DNA from: Micromonospora luteifusca
GTDB taxonomy: Bacteria; Actinomycetota; Actinomycetes; Mycobacteriales; Micromonosporaceae
NCBI RefSeq assembly: GCF_016907275.1
Contig: NZ_JAFBBP010000001.1
Coordinates: 124,001 to 188,000 of the forward strand
DNA: 64,000 nt
Reading direction: 5' to 3'
Shown here: one piece after another, positions 25,156 to 34,178 of the stretch
Position numbering within the stretch: position 1 is the first letter of the stretch
How the letters are laid out: the number at the start of each line of letters is the position of its first letter
Made by a program: the position numbers and the translations under genes
The notes under the pieces: generated by a model
The model's input: only the letters and a program-made list of their open reading frames with translations
Databases searched by the model: none
Told to the model about the DNA's origin: nothing

Positions 25156-28100
25156 TCAGCGCAGGCCGAACGCCCGGGTGATGTCCTGGCTCACGGTGTT
25201 GCCAGCCGAGTCCCGCGCGGTGGTGCGCAGGCTCACGAAGCCGGCCTTCGCCGGTGCCGACAGCGAGGTACGCCAGCCGTCGCCGTGCCGGGTCAGGCGC
25301 TGCTTCTGCCAGGTGGCGCCGTCGTCGTAGGACACCTCGACGGTCACCGGACCGACCGTGCCCGAGATGCCGGGCAGGTGGGAGGCGACCACGGTCAGCG
25401 GCGCCCGCCGCGACGCCTTACCGTCGGAGTCGATGGCCACCTGGTAGTCCAGCTGGATCATCGGCAGCGGCTCCGACGACTCCTCGCCGGTGGCCGCCGA
25501 GCTGAAGCCCCACTCGGTGCGGGTCTGCCGGGAGTACGGGTTGGTCCAGGCGGCCCGGTCGTTCTCCACCACCAACCGGTACGGCAGCCGCTGCTCGGCC
25601 AGGCCGGAGACCTGGAGGTATTCGGCGTTGCCCCAGTTCAGCTCCTTGTCGCCCTGGTAGAGGGTGGTCCGGTTGACCATGTCGTAGTTGGCGCCCGCCT
25701 CACCGATGTGGCCACCCCCGTCGCCCCAGCCGGGCGCGGGCAGGTAGACCGTGTCCAGGTAGCGGATCGGCTGGTAGCCCAGCGCACCCATCCGGGGTCG
25801 CTGGATCGGGCCGAACCACTCGACGGTGCTCCGCTTGCCGGCCGGGTACCGGACCACGTCCATCATGTGCTGGCCGGTCTCACCGGCGATGAACGCGTCG
25901 TCGAGCCACCGCTGGTCGGCGCTCACCCAGTCGGTGCGCCGCCCCTGCGCCGGGGCGGGCTCCTGGTTGCTCGACGCCATGCCCCGCCAGATGTCGGTGC
26001 GGAACTCCAACGCCTTGCCCGGCCGGTAGTTGCGGAACTCGACGTCGACCCGGGCCAACTGCCGCGCGGAGGGCCGGTAGGTGGGGTCGGCCGGCACGGT
26101 GCCGGTCCAGTGGTGCGCGACGTCGTACAGGTAGCTGGTTTCCGGATGCGACTCGACGGTCAGCCGCACCGTGCCGCGCTCCACCGCCGCGACGAGCTGG
26201 TCGCCCTCGTCGGCGGTGAGCGTCGCCACGGTCACCGGGGCCGGGCTCTCCGGGCTCCACGGCGCCTCGTCCCAGGGGTCAAGCCGGCCCACGCCATCGT
26301 TGACCACCAGCAGCAGCTTCGCCCCGGCCGCCGCGGCGGCCTGCGCCTGGGTGGCGATGTCCACCGTGTCGCTGCGCCGGACCACCACCGCCCGGTCCCG
26401 GACCGGACGCTTGGCCAGACCCGCCGCCGACGCGTCGGCGACGTAGACCGCGTCCAACTGGCGACGACCGGCCGGCAGCGCGGGGGTCGCCCGCTTCACC
26501 AACAGATCGTCGTACGAACGGCCGCCGACCGAGACCGTCAACGCTGGCTGCTCAAGCCGCCACCGGGCACCGAACTCGAACTCGCCGTCGGTGACCTCAG
26601 TGCTCGTCGGCAACGCCCACATGCTGTCGTACGAGTCGTTGGGCAGCACCTGACTCTCGGTGAGGCCGTTCGCGGTGGACCGGTGGATGTCCATCCGCAG
26701 CGCGGTGGCGGTGGACTCCTGCGGCACCTCCGCCTGCACCTGCCGAGCGGCCCGCGCGTCCAGCGTGACGGTGCGGTCCCGGTCCAGGTTGACGTCGGTG
26801 AAGCTGAGCATCGCCATCCCCTTGGAGCGCGGCCCGTTCACACCCCGCACGTCGGCGGAGATCCAACCGGTCCAGCTCGCCACCGGCAGCCGCAGCGTGG
26901 CGGTGCCACTCTCGGGCAGGTCCACAGCGGTGAACAGCCCGTCGGTGGTGAGGATGACCTTGCCGACGAGCGGCTTGCCGTCCCGGTCCTTGGCGATCAG
27001 CGTCAGGTTCTGCCGCTGGCCCTCCTTGCCAGCACCGATCAGGGTGCGACCACGGACCGTACCGGCGTCGTCAGTGGCGACGATCATGCCGCTGACCTGC
27101 TTCTCCACCGGCAGCTTGTCGTACTTCGCGGTCAGCGTCACCGTGGCGGTCCCGCCGGCGGCCACGGTGACCGTGTCAGCGGAGAGAGCGAACAGACCGG
27201 CCGGCGCGGTGGCCGCGTCGAGGGCCAGCCGCAGCGTGACCGGGGTGCTGCCGCCGTTGGTGTAGGTGACCGTGCGGTCGACGGTCATCCCCGGCTGCTG
27301 CGGCCAGGCCTGGAAGCCGGAGTAGGCGCTCGGGGTGGCGAAGACGGTGGCGTGCACGGCGGCGACCGCGTCCACCCGACCGGCACCCGCCTGGTACGGG
27401 GTGTAGTCGGGGGTGGCCTTGACCGTGCTGACCAGCGCCTCCTTGATCCGCTGACCGGTCCAGTCCGGGTGTGCGGCGGCGACCAGCGCGGCCGTGCCGG
27501 CCACGTGCGGGGTGGCCATCGACGTGCCGCTCATCAGCGTGTAGTCCCCGGAGCCACCCCGTACGAGGTGGGAACGGGCGGCCAGGATGTCCACGCCGGG
27601 GGCGGTGATCTCGGGCTTGAGCCCGCCGTCTCCGGCACGCGGGCCCTGGCTGGAGAAGTCGGCGAGATGGTCGGTGGAGTCGACCGCGCCCACGGTGAGG
27701 GCGGAGTTGGCGGCTCCCGGGCTGCCGATGGTGGCCGGGCCGCTGTTACCGGCGGCGATCACGAAGAGCGCGCCGGTCTCGGCGCTGAGCCGGTCGACCG
27801 CCTGGCTCATCGGGTCACTGCCGTCGGTGGCCTCACCGCCCAGGCTCATGCTGACGACGCGGGCCTTCTGCTCCCGGGTCGCCCACTCCATGCCGGCGAT
27901 GATCCACGAGTCCTGCCCGCTGCCCTCACTGTTGAGGACCTTGCCGATGTGCAGCCGGGCACCGGGGGCGACGCCCCGCTCGACACCGCCGGACGCGGCG
28001 CCGGTCCCGGCGATCGTCGAGGCGACGTGCGTACCGTGTCCCTTGTAGTCGAGGATGTCCGGCTCTTCCGGCACGAAGCTGTTGGACTCGGCGATCTGGC

Positions 28101-28875
28101 CGGCCAGGTCCGGGTGCTCGGCGTCCGCACCGGAGTCGAGCACCGCGACGTCGACACCGGCGGCGGTGTTGCCCTCGGCCCACAGCTTTGGCGCACCGAT
28201 CTGCGCGGTGGACTCGGACAGGTCGGCGTGCACCCGGCCGTCCAACCAGATCTTGGCGATGCCATTGGCCAGGGTCGGGGCGTCACCGCTACGGCGCGCC
28301 GCCGAGCCGGCGGTGAGCGCGGTCCAGAACCGGCCGGCGGTGGCACGCTGACGGGTCAGCGCCGCGCCCTGCACGCTGTCCAACGGCCGGACCAGCTCGG
28401 CGCCGTCCACCGTGGGGCGGGTCCGGTTGCGGGCCGCCGCGTCGGTCATGGTGACGATCAGCGGCAGCTTGTCGGTGTGGGCGTCGTCGTAGCCGTCGGC
28501 GATCAGCTCGGTGACGTTGAAGAGCTGCCGATCCAGCACGCCGCTGGTGACGTACGGCAACGCGGCGTCCGGGTACACGTACGTGTCGCCATGCAGCACG
28601 GTGCGGTGGAAGGTCGGCGTGCTGCCGTCCGGTCGACGCACGGTCGACACGGTGCTGCCGTCCGCCGCGGTGGTGACCGTGACCGTGTCACCGGTGATCA
28701 GAGTGACAGTGGACGCACGTCCGGCGGCGGCCGGCGGAAGGCCCACCGGACGGTCGGGGGTGTTCGGCGGGGCGGCGGACGCCCCCGCGGCGGGTGGGGT
28801 GAACCCGGCCGCCAGGGTGAGGGCGGTGCCGAGGGCGATCAGCCCGGATCGACGACGCCGGTGGGACAGAGCCAA
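25156..28875 (-). CDS. secreted S8 family serine peptidase (subtilase)
   Basis: 1239 aa from TTG (LALSHRRRRSG), chosen because AAAGAGG lies six bases upstream and a signal peptide (SGLIALGTALTLAAG, then A-rich cleavage region) follows at once. A propeptide of about 200 residues precedes the catalytic domain with Asp (VAVLDSGAD, about 245), His (GHGTHVAST, about 280) and Ser (GTSMATPHVAG, about 450). The long C-terminal part holds beta-sandwich repeats and a PA-like segment (AAGAKLLLVVNDG). No sorting signal, so it is extracellular. An equally long plus-strand frame here is only a high-GC shadow. Confidence 0.93.
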   Translation of the reverse strand: MALSHRRRRSGLIALGTALTLAAGFTPPAAGASAAPPNTPDRPVGLPPAAAGRASTVTLITGDTVTVTTAADGSTVSTVRRPDGSTPTFHRTVLHGDTYVYPDAALPYVTSGVLDRQLFNVTELIADGYDDAHTDKLPLIVTMTDAAARNRTRPTVDGAELVRPLDSVQGAALTRQRATAGRFWTALTAGSAARRSGDAPTLANGIAKIWLDGRVHADLSESTAQIGAPKLWAEGNTAAGVDVAVLDSGADAEHPDLAGQIAESNSFVPEEPDILDYKGHGTHVASTIAGTGAASGGVERGVAPGARLHIGKVLNSEGSGQDSWIIAGMEWATREQKARVVSMSLGGEATDGSDPMSQAVDRLSAETGALFVIAAGNSGPATIGSPGAANSALTVGAVDSTDHLADFSSQGPRAGDGGLKPEITAPGVDILAARSHLVRGGSGDYTLMSGTSMATPHVAGTAALVAAAHPDWTGQRIKEALVSTVKATPDYTPYQAGAGRVDAVAAVHATVFATPSAYSGFQAWPQQPGMTVDRTVTYTNGGSTPVTLRLALDAATAPAGLFALSADTVTVAAGGTATVTLTAKYDKLPVEKQVSGMIVATDDAGTVRGRTLIGAGKEGQRQNLTLIAKDRDGKPLVGKVILTTDGLFTAVDLPESGTATLRLPVASWTGWISADVRGVNGPRSKGMAMLSFTDVNLDRDRTVTLDARAARQVQAEVPQESTATALRMDIHRSTANGLTESQVLPNDSYDSMWALPTSTEVTDGEFEFGARWRLEQPALTVSVGGRSYDDLLVKRATPALPAGRRQLDAVYVADASAAGLAKRPVRDRAVVVRRSDTVDIATQAQAAAAAGAKLLLVVNDGVGRLDPWDEAPWSPESPAPVTVATLTADEGDQLVAAVERGTVRLTVESHPETSYLYDVAHHWTGTVPADPTYRPSARQLARVDVEFRNYRPGKALEFRTDIWRGMASSNQEPAPAQGRRTDWVSADQRWLDDAFIAGETGQHMMDVVRYPAGKRSTVEWFGPIQRPRMGALGYQPIRYLDTVYLPAPGWGDGGGHIGEAGANYDMVNRTTLYQGDKELNWGNAEYLQVSGLAEQRLPYRLVVENDRAAWTNPYSRQTRTEWGFSSAATGEESSEPLPMIQLDYQVAIDSDGKASRRAPLTVVASHLPGISGTVGPVTVEVSYDDGATWQKQRLTRHGDGWRTSLSAPAKAGFVSLRTTARDSAGNTVSQDITRAFGLR

Positions 28876-28991
28876 GATGACCTCTTTGTGTCGAGAAGTG
28901 GTACGCAGCACAGCATCGGTGCAACGCCCACTCTCACCAGCCACCCAACCCCGGCGCATAAACGACATGGCACAAACCCGCCACCGCTGGC

Positions 28992-29600
28992 TCAGGTCGC
29001 GGGCTTGGTCAGCTCGGCTAGTTGGTCCAGCTGGTCTGGGTCGGACAGCGCTGAGCCGACCGCCACCACCCGTACGCCGGCTTGCAGGAACGCGGCGGCG
29101 TTGCTCGCGTCCAGGCCGCCGGTCGCGACGAAGCGCAGCTGCGGCAGCGGGCCGGCGACGGCCTTGAACCAGGCCGGCCCGAGGGAGATCGCGGGGAACG
29201 CCTTGAGCCAGGTGAGGCCGTGCCGCAGCGCCTGCTGGGCCTCGGTCGGGGTGGCCACACCGGGCAGGTGCGGCAGGCCACGCGCGGCGGCCGCGTCGGC
29301 GACCGCGAGGTCCAGGCCGGGCGCGACGGTGAACGCGGCACCCGCGTCGGCGGCCGCATCGACCTGTGCGACGTCGAGCACGGTGCCCGCGCCGACGATC
29401 CGGCCGCGCTCGGTGCCCGCCTCGACGGCGGCGCGCAGCGACGGCACGGCATCGGGGGTGGCCACCGGGACCTCCACCACGTCGATGCCGAGGTCCCAGG
29501 CACGCTCGGCGAGCCGGACGGTCTCGGCGACCGGCAGGCCGCGCAGGATCGCCATCACCCGGGCGCCGCCGAAGATGTGGTCGAAGTCCGCTGTGGTCAT
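28992..29600 (-). CDS. eda: 2-dehydro-3-deoxyphosphogluconate / 4-hydroxy-2-oxoglutarate aldolase
   Basis: 202 aa. ATG at 29600 is preferred over one four codons upstream because GGAG is spaced six bases. Class I aldolase barrel with Schiff-base Lys in TWLKAFPA (about residue 133), VVEVPV (about residue 42) and substrate-phosphate loop VATGGLDASNAAAFL. It cleaves KDPG to pyruvate and glyceraldehyde-3-phosphate, the last step of Entner-Doudoroff-type sugar-acid breakdown. It follows the KDG kinase gene after 97 bases containing a double palindrome. Confidence 0.92.
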   Translation of the reverse strand: MTTADFDHIFGGARVMAILRGLPVAETVRLAERAWDLGIDVVEVPVATPDAVPSLRAAVEAGTERGRIVGAGTVLDVAQVDAAADAGAAFTVAPGLDLAVADAAAARGLPHLPGVATPTEAQQALRHGLTWLKAFPAISLGPAWFKAVAGPLPQLRFVATGGLDASNAAAFLQAGVRVVAVGSALSDPDQLDQLAELTKPAT

Positions 29601-29635
29601 GCTGCACTCCATCTGAGGTAGCGGTGAATCTGTTA

Positions 29636-29690
29636 CCCGGTGGTCCGGTCGGACCACGACGTTGCCCGGTGGTCCGGTCGGACCACGACG
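29636..29690. repeat. tandem 26-bp repeat carrying two identical palindromes
   Basis: Two copies of a 26-bp sequence, 29 bp apart, each contain TGGTCCGGTCGGACCA (7-bp arms TGGTCCG/CGGACCA around GT). They lie between the KDG kinase stop and the eda start and may be paired operators or RNA hairpins controlling eda. Confidence 0.7.
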
Positions 29691-29697
29691 ACACGAC

Positions 29698-30723
29698 TCA
29701 GGTCGTCGCCCGCGTGCCGGTCAGGTCGAGCGGCGACCAGGCGTCGGCGGGGGCGGCGATCAGCCTCTCGAACCAGGCCCACGGCGGGACCGGGGCATTG
29801 TCACCGCTGCTGGTCAACGCCTGCGCCGCGACCAGGTGACCGAGGCGCAACCGCCGAACCGGGTCAAGCCCGCGCAGCAGACCGGCCAGGTAGCCGGCCG
29901 CGAACGCGTCTCCGGCGCCGACCGGCTCCACCACCGTCACCCGCGGCGCCGGGACGAAGATCGGCTCGGCGTCACGGCACAGCACGGTGGCACCCACCGC
30001 GCCGTCCTTGACCACCACCGTCTCCGGTCCGGGCAACAGTTCGCGTACGGCCATCGGGGTGGCGCTGCCCCACAGCGTCTCCGCCTCGTCCTGGCCGACG
30101 AAAACCAGGTCGCAGCGGTCGGCGAGGTCACGCAGCACCGGCGCGGCCTGCTCGGCGGGCCACAGCCGGGCCCGGTGGTTGACGTCGAAACTGATCAGCG
30201 CCCCCACCAGCGGTCGGTTGGTCACCGCGTGCTCGACCAGCGCCCGGCAGGAGGCGGAGAGCGCCGGGGTGATCCCGGACAGGTGCAGCACACGGGCACC
30301 GGCCAGCCCCGGGGCGGCCAGCGTGGCAGGGTCCATACGGGAAGCCGCCGATCCCGCCCGGTAGTAGTGCACGGCGGTCCCGTCCGGGCCCGGGTCCTTG
30401 ACGTACATCCCGGTCGGGGCGCCCGGGTCCACGCTGACCTGGTCGACGCGGACGCCCGCGGCGGCGACGTGCCGGACGACGGCCCGGCCGAAGGGGTCGT
30501 CCCCGACCCTGCTCACCCAGGCCGCCTGGTGCCCCAGGCGGGCCAGGTATCCGGCCACGTTGGACTCCGCGCCGCCGACCGAGACGGCGACCTGTTCGGC
30601 GTGCTCCAGCGGCTCACCGGGGGCGGGGCAGAGCACCACCATCGTCTCCCCCACTGCTGCCACCTCGACCGGCGGGGGAACCGCCGGGACGGTCACCCGG
30701 TCAGGTCGAGGGTTGGTCGGCAT
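29698..30723 (-). CDS. kdgK: PfkB-family sugar kinase, probable 2-keto-3-deoxygluconate kinase
   Basis: 341 aa ribokinase-fold kinase. VGGAESNVAGYLARLG (about residue 48) is the PfkB signature 1 region and PVGAGDAFAAGYLAG (catalytic Asp about residue 270) is signature 2. The pairing with a KDPG aldolase gene downstream argues that the substrate is KDG. The N-terminal 20 residues before VAAVGETM are a Pro-rich extension; an internal start is possible. Confidence 0.87.
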   Translation of the reverse strand: MPTNPRPDRVTVPAVPPPVEVAAVGETMVVLCPAPGEPLEHAEQVAVSVGGAESNVAGYLARLGHQAAWVSRVGDDPFGRAVVRHVAAAGVRVDQVSVDPGAPTGMYVKDPGPDGTAVHYYRAGSAASRMDPATLAAPGLAGARVLHLSGITPALSASCRALVEHAVTNRPLVGALISFDVNHRARLWPAEQAAPVLRDLADRCDLVFVGQDEAETLWGSATPMAVRELLPGPETVVVKDGAVGATVLCRDAEPIFVPAPRVTVVEPVGAGDAFAAGYLAGLLRGLDPVRRLRLGHLVAAQALTSSGDNAPVPPWAWFERLIAAPADAWSPLDLTGTRATT

Positions 30724-30820
30724 CGGGGCACACGTCCTCGCGGCGGGGGTCCTGGGCGTCGCCGAGCCTAGGTCCCCCGCGCGAGACGAGCAACCCGCTG
30801 CGGGGGGTGCTTCCCGAGGG

Positions 30821-30937
30821 TCAGGGCAGCGTCAGCCCGTACGCGGCCAGCACCTCCGCGATCGGCTGGTAGTAGTAGTGGTGCCGCCGGCGGTGCAGTT
30901 GCCGGCGCCGTAGAGCCTGCTGCCGCGGCAACCACAG
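30821..30937 (-). pseudogene. possible 3' fragment of a lost gene
   Basis: A 38-codon stretch ending in a TGA reads LWLPRQQALRRRQ... HHYYYQPIAEVLAAYGLTLP. It has strongly G/C third positions and a natural-looking C-terminus, but no start and no continuation upstream, where the ltrA duplication unit begins (30923). It looks like the tail of a gene cut by that rearrangement. I do not recognise the family. Confidence 0.35.
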
Positions 30938-31032
30938 GCCGCCCTCTTCCCCGACTCGCGGGAAACGCCGATCCGGGGACGAGCCACTCCGGCACCGCCG
31001 ATAATCCTCGGAGACACGGCGGGAGGCCGGGC
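30923..31032 (+). repeat. upstream half of the ltrA tandem duplication, copy 1
   Basis: This segment matches 32251-32360 without gaps (spacing exactly 1328 bp) with about 11 mismatches. The last 44 bases before the ATG are identical in both. They include GATAAT (31000-31005, possible -10) and the GGGAGG ribosome site. Confidence 0.85.
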
Positions 31033-32217
31033 ATGACCACCGGAGAAAATGCGGCGCTGGTACGCCGGATGGAGGGGTCGGCCCGGGCCACGCTGCTGGA
31101 GTTGCTCTTCGACGTGGTCTTCGTGGCCGCCCTCGCGCTGATATCGACGCTGTTGACCGAAGAGCGCACCTGGTCCGGCATCGCCAAGGTGCTGCTGATG
31201 CTGACAGCCATCTGGTGGACCTGGTCGCTCACCGCGACCACGACCGAGTTCTACAACCCGCGGCAGCGCCCGATCCAGGCCGTCCTGATGATCGCCATGG
31301 TCGGTTCGGTGGGGATGGCAGTAGCGCTGCCGATGGTCAGCGTCGGGCACCTGCTGCTCTTCGTGTTCTCGTACGTCGGCACGCATTTGCTTCGCTGCAT
31401 CATCCTGGTCGCCGCCCTGCACCGGCAGGGGCACCACACGGCCAGGCAGCGGGCTACCCGGTTTCTCTTCTGGTTCACGGTGTCCGGCGTCTTCTGGGTC
31501 ACCGGCGCGCTGTCAAACAGTCCCAACTGGGGGCTCTGGACCATCGCCATCGCGATCGACCTGGTCGCCTCGGCGGCCCGCTACCCCACGCCCCGGCTGG
31601 GCCAGGTGCCCATCGACCAGTACAAGCGGATCACCGGGCACCTGGGTGAGAGGTACCAGCAGTTCGTCATCCTGGCCCTCGGCGACATCGTCCTGTTGCC
31701 GACGCTGCAGGTCAGCCGGGGCGACCTCGAATTTCTCCGGGTCGTCGCCCTGCTCTGCGCGTTCGCCACAATGCTGCTGCTCTGGCAGATCTACGTCTTC
31801 CGCGCGAGCGAGTTGTTGGCGGCGGCCGAGGCCAAGGCGCACCGGCCGGTGCGGCTGGCTCCGTACACTCATCTGGTGCTGTTGGCCGGCGTGGTCGCCA
31901 CGGCGGCCTCGTTCGAGTTGGTCGTCGGCCATCCGACCGGAACGACACCGGTGCGGTGGCTCATGTTGATCGTCGGCGGCCCGGCGCTGTTCGTGCTCGG
32001 TCGCGTCCTGTTAGCCCTGCTGGTGTCCTGGGTCGTGCCGTGGCGGCGAGTGGCCTGGCAGCTCGCGCCACTGCTGGTGCTGCCGTGGGCCGGCGGCTGG
32101 CCGCCGCTGTTGGTCGCCGCCGTCGTGGCGCTCGCGCTGGCCGCTCACATCTTCGTCCCCGCCGGCGACCGGGAGACCACGCCGGGGCTGAACGTACGGC
32201 GAACCGACAACGACTGA
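31033..32217 (+). CDS. ltrA: low temperature requirement protein A (LtrA), copy 1
   Basis: 394 aa polytopic membrane protein of the LtrA family, with about ten helices. The family signature is ATLLELLFDVVFVAALAL at residues 17-34, with GERYQQFVILALGD (about residue 204) in the centre. LtrA was named in Listeria for growth at low temperature; the molecular activity is not established. GGGAGG lies eight bases before the ATG. A tandem paralogue follows after 143 bases. Confidence 0.92.
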   Translation: MTTGENAALVRRMEGSARATLLELLFDVVFVAALALISTLLTEERTWSGIAKVLLMLTAIWWTWSLTATTTEFYNPRQRPIQAVLMIAMVGSVGMAVALPMVSVGHLLLFVFSYVGTHLLRCIILVAALHRQGHHTARQRATRFLFWFTVSGVFWVTGALSNSPNWGLWTIAIAIDLVASAARYPTPRLGQVPIDQYKRITGHLGERYQQFVILALGDIVLLPTLQVSRGDLEFLRVVALLCAFATMLLLWQIYVFRASELLAAAEAKAHRPVRLAPYTHLVLLAGVVATAASFELVVGHPTGTTPVRWLMLIVGGPALFVLGRVLLALLVSWVVPWRRVAWQLAPLLVLPWAGGWPPLLVAAVVALALAAHIFVPAGDRETTPGLNVRRTDND

Positions 32218-32250
32218 CCTCAGGCGAGGTGCACCCAGCGACGGCGAACG

Positions 32251-32360
32251 CCGTGGCAACCTCCGGCCGCCCTCTTCCCCGGCCCGCCGGAATCGCCGAT
32301 CCGGGGACGGGCCCACCCGGCACCGCCGATAATCCTCGGAGACACGGCGGGAGGCCGGGC
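32251..32360 (+). repeat. upstream half of the ltrA tandem duplication, copy 2
   Basis: Direct repeat of 30923-31032, giving copy 2 its own promoter (GATAAT at 32328-32333) and ribosome site. Confidence 0.85.
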
Positions 32361-33539
32361 ATGACCACCGGAGGCACCGCGGCACTGGTACGCCGGCCGG
32401 ACGGGTCAACCCGGGCCACGCTGCTGGAATTGCTCTTCGACGTGGTCTTCGTGGCCTCGCTCGCGCTGACCTCGACACTGCTCGCCGGACGCCACACCTG
32501 GTCCGGCGCCGCGATGGTCCTGCTGATGCTGACGGCGATCTGGTGGACCTGGTCGGTCACCTCCACCACCACCGAGTTCTACGATCCGCAGCAGCGCCCG
32601 ATCCAGGCCATCCTGATGGTCGCCATGGTCGGGTCGGTGGGGATGGCCGCGTCGCTGCCGAAGATCTCCAGCGGGCACGCGCTGGTCTTCGCCATCGCGT
32701 ACGTCGGCACGCACGTGATTCGCGGCATCATCCTGATCACGAGTTTGCACAAACAACATCACCGGTCGGCCATGATCCGCGCCGCCCGGTTCCTCTTCTG
32801 GTTCCTGGTGTCCGGCGTCTTCTGGATCACCGGCGCGCTGTCCGGCACGGTGAGCTGGACCCTCTGGACCATCGCCATCACGATCGACCTGCTCTCCGCG
32901 GCGGCCCGCTACCCCACGCCCTGGCTGGGCCGGGTGCCCCTCGACCAGTACGAGCGCACCACCGCGCATCTGGGCGAGCGGTACCAGCAGTTCGTCATCC
33001 TGGCCCTCGGCGACATCATCCTGGTGCCCACCCTGCAGGTCAGCCGGGGCGATTTCGGCGGGCTCCGGGTCGCCGCGTTGATCTGCGCGTTCGCGGTCAT
33101 GCTGCTGCTCTGGCAGGTCTACGTGTTCCGGGCCGGCGAACTGCTGGAGGCCGGGGCCCGGGCGGGGCGGCCGGCGCGGGTGGCTCCGTACACCCATCTG
33201 GTGATGCTGGCCGGGGTGGTCGGCACGGCGGCCTCGTTCGACCTGATCGTCACCCGGCCGACCGGCACGACGCCGGTGGGGTGGCTCCTACTGATCCTGG
33301 GCGGCCCGGCACTGTTCGTGATCGGGCGTGTCCTGTTCACCCTGCTGGTGTCCATGGTCGTGCCGTGGCGGCGAACGCTCTGCCTCCCCCTGCCGCTGCT
33401 GACGCTGCCGTGGGCCGGCAGATGGCCGCCGCTGCTGGTCGCCACGATCGTGGCGCTCGGGCTGCTCAGTCACATCCTGATTCCCGGAGCGACCCGGGAG
33501 ACCACGCCGGGCCTGCGGCTGCGGCGATCCGACGACTGA
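32361..33539 (+). CDS. ltrA: low temperature requirement protein A (LtrA), copy 2
   Basis: 392 aa, collinear with copy 1 throughout and roughly 70% identical by eye, with the same signature (ATLLELLFDVVFVASLAL) and about ten helices. The start ATGACCACCGGAG is identical to copy 1. A longer frame from 31956 overlaps copy 1 and is a shadow. The N-terminal loop and the segment after helix 4 differ most. It converges with the nucleosidase gene. Confidence 0.92.
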   Translation: MTTGGTAALVRRPDGSTRATLLELLFDVVFVASLALTSTLLAGRHTWSGAAMVLLMLTAIWWTWSVTSTTTEFYDPQQRPIQAILMVAMVGSVGMAASLPKISSGHALVFAIAYVGTHVIRGIILITSLHKQHHRSAMIRAARFLFWFLVSGVFWITGALSGTVSWTLWTIAITIDLLSAAARYPTPWLGRVPLDQYERTTAHLGERYQQFVILALGDIILVPTLQVSRGDFGGLRVAALICAFAVMLLLWQVYVFRAGELLEAGARAGRPARVAPYTHLVMLAGVVGTAASFDLIVTRPTGTTPVGWLLLILGGPALFVIGRVLFTLLVSMVVPWRRTLCLPLPLLTLPWAGRWPPLLVATIVALGLLSHILIPGATRETTPGLRLRRSDD

Positions 33540-33549
33540 CCCTGCGCAG

Positions 33550-34122
33550 TCAGGCGAAGTGTCGAGCGGCCCACGCGGCGAGATCCCGGGCGCACGCGTC
33601 CACCGACTCCCGCCAGGTTCGGGCCGCACCCTCCCCCGCCTCGTCGCTGACCTGCTTGACCAGCCGGCACGGCACACCGGCCTGCGCGGCGGCCCACGCC
33701 ACCGCGTACCCCTCCATGTCGACCAGGTCGGCACGCTGCGCCAACCGGTCCCGCGCCGCGTCGTCGGCCACGAACGTGTCGCCGGTGGCCAGCACCGCGC
33801 CCTCGGTGGCCAGCGACAGCGGCGCCCCGTAGGTCTCGCCGGTGAGGGTACGCAGCAGGGCGGTGTCCAGGTCGTGCTGGAGCACGGTCGCGACCTCGTG
33901 GATGCCGGCCCACCCGGGGCGCAACGCGCCGGCCGTGCCGAGGTTGAGCAACAGCGAGGGGCGCGGCCCGGCGGCCAGCACCGCGGCCACCGCGCTGGCC
34001 GCGTTCACCTTGCCCATGCCGGTGAGCAGCACCGGCAGCTCGGGAGGCAGATAGCTGGCTTCCTCCCCGACGGCGAGCACCACCAGCGGACGATCGGCCC
34101 GGACCGTACCCCGAAGATTCAC
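33550..34122 (-). CDS. MTA/SAH nucleosidase-like phosphorylase-family nucleosidase
   Basis: 190 aa from GTG (VNLRGTVRADRPLVVLAVG). Purine-nucleoside-phosphorylase fold: LLTGMGKVNAA (about residue 32), LLNLGTAGAL, VDMEGYAVAWAAA (Glu binding the ribose) and SDEAGEGAARTW (catalytic Asp). It hydrolyses an adenine or related N-glycosidic bond in the cytoplasm. It is shorter than E. coli MtnN (about 230 aa). No Shine-Dalgarno is evident. Confidence 0.8.
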   Translation of the reverse strand: MNLRGTVRADRPLVVLAVGEEASYLPPELPVLLTGMGKVNAASAVAAVLAAGPRPSLLLNLGTAGALRPGWAGIHEVATVLQHDLDTALLRTLTGETYGAPLSLATEGAVLATGDTFVADDAARDRLAQRADLVDMEGYAVAWAAAQAGVPCRLVKQVSDEAGEGAARTWRESVDACARDLAAWAARHFA

Positions 34123-34178
34123 CGGAGCATCGTACGAGTCGGCCCGGCGGCGGTACTCGGCCGGCTCGGCGGCGACGC

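Larger units (their letters stand above)
30724..31032. other. 309-base divergent intergenic region
   Basis: Between kdgK (-) and the first ltrA gene (+). From left to right it holds about 95 bases without visible features, a probable gene-end fragment on the minus strand (30821-30937), and the upstream part of the duplicated ltrA unit starting at 30923. Confidence 0.8.

Noticed and set aside
25150..29616. Plus-strand open frame of nearly 1500 codons opposite the subtilase
   Set aside because: Composition is dominated by Arg, Gly, His and Val as expected for an antisense shadow in very GC-rich DNA; the minus-strand subtilase has signal peptide and full catalytic triad.
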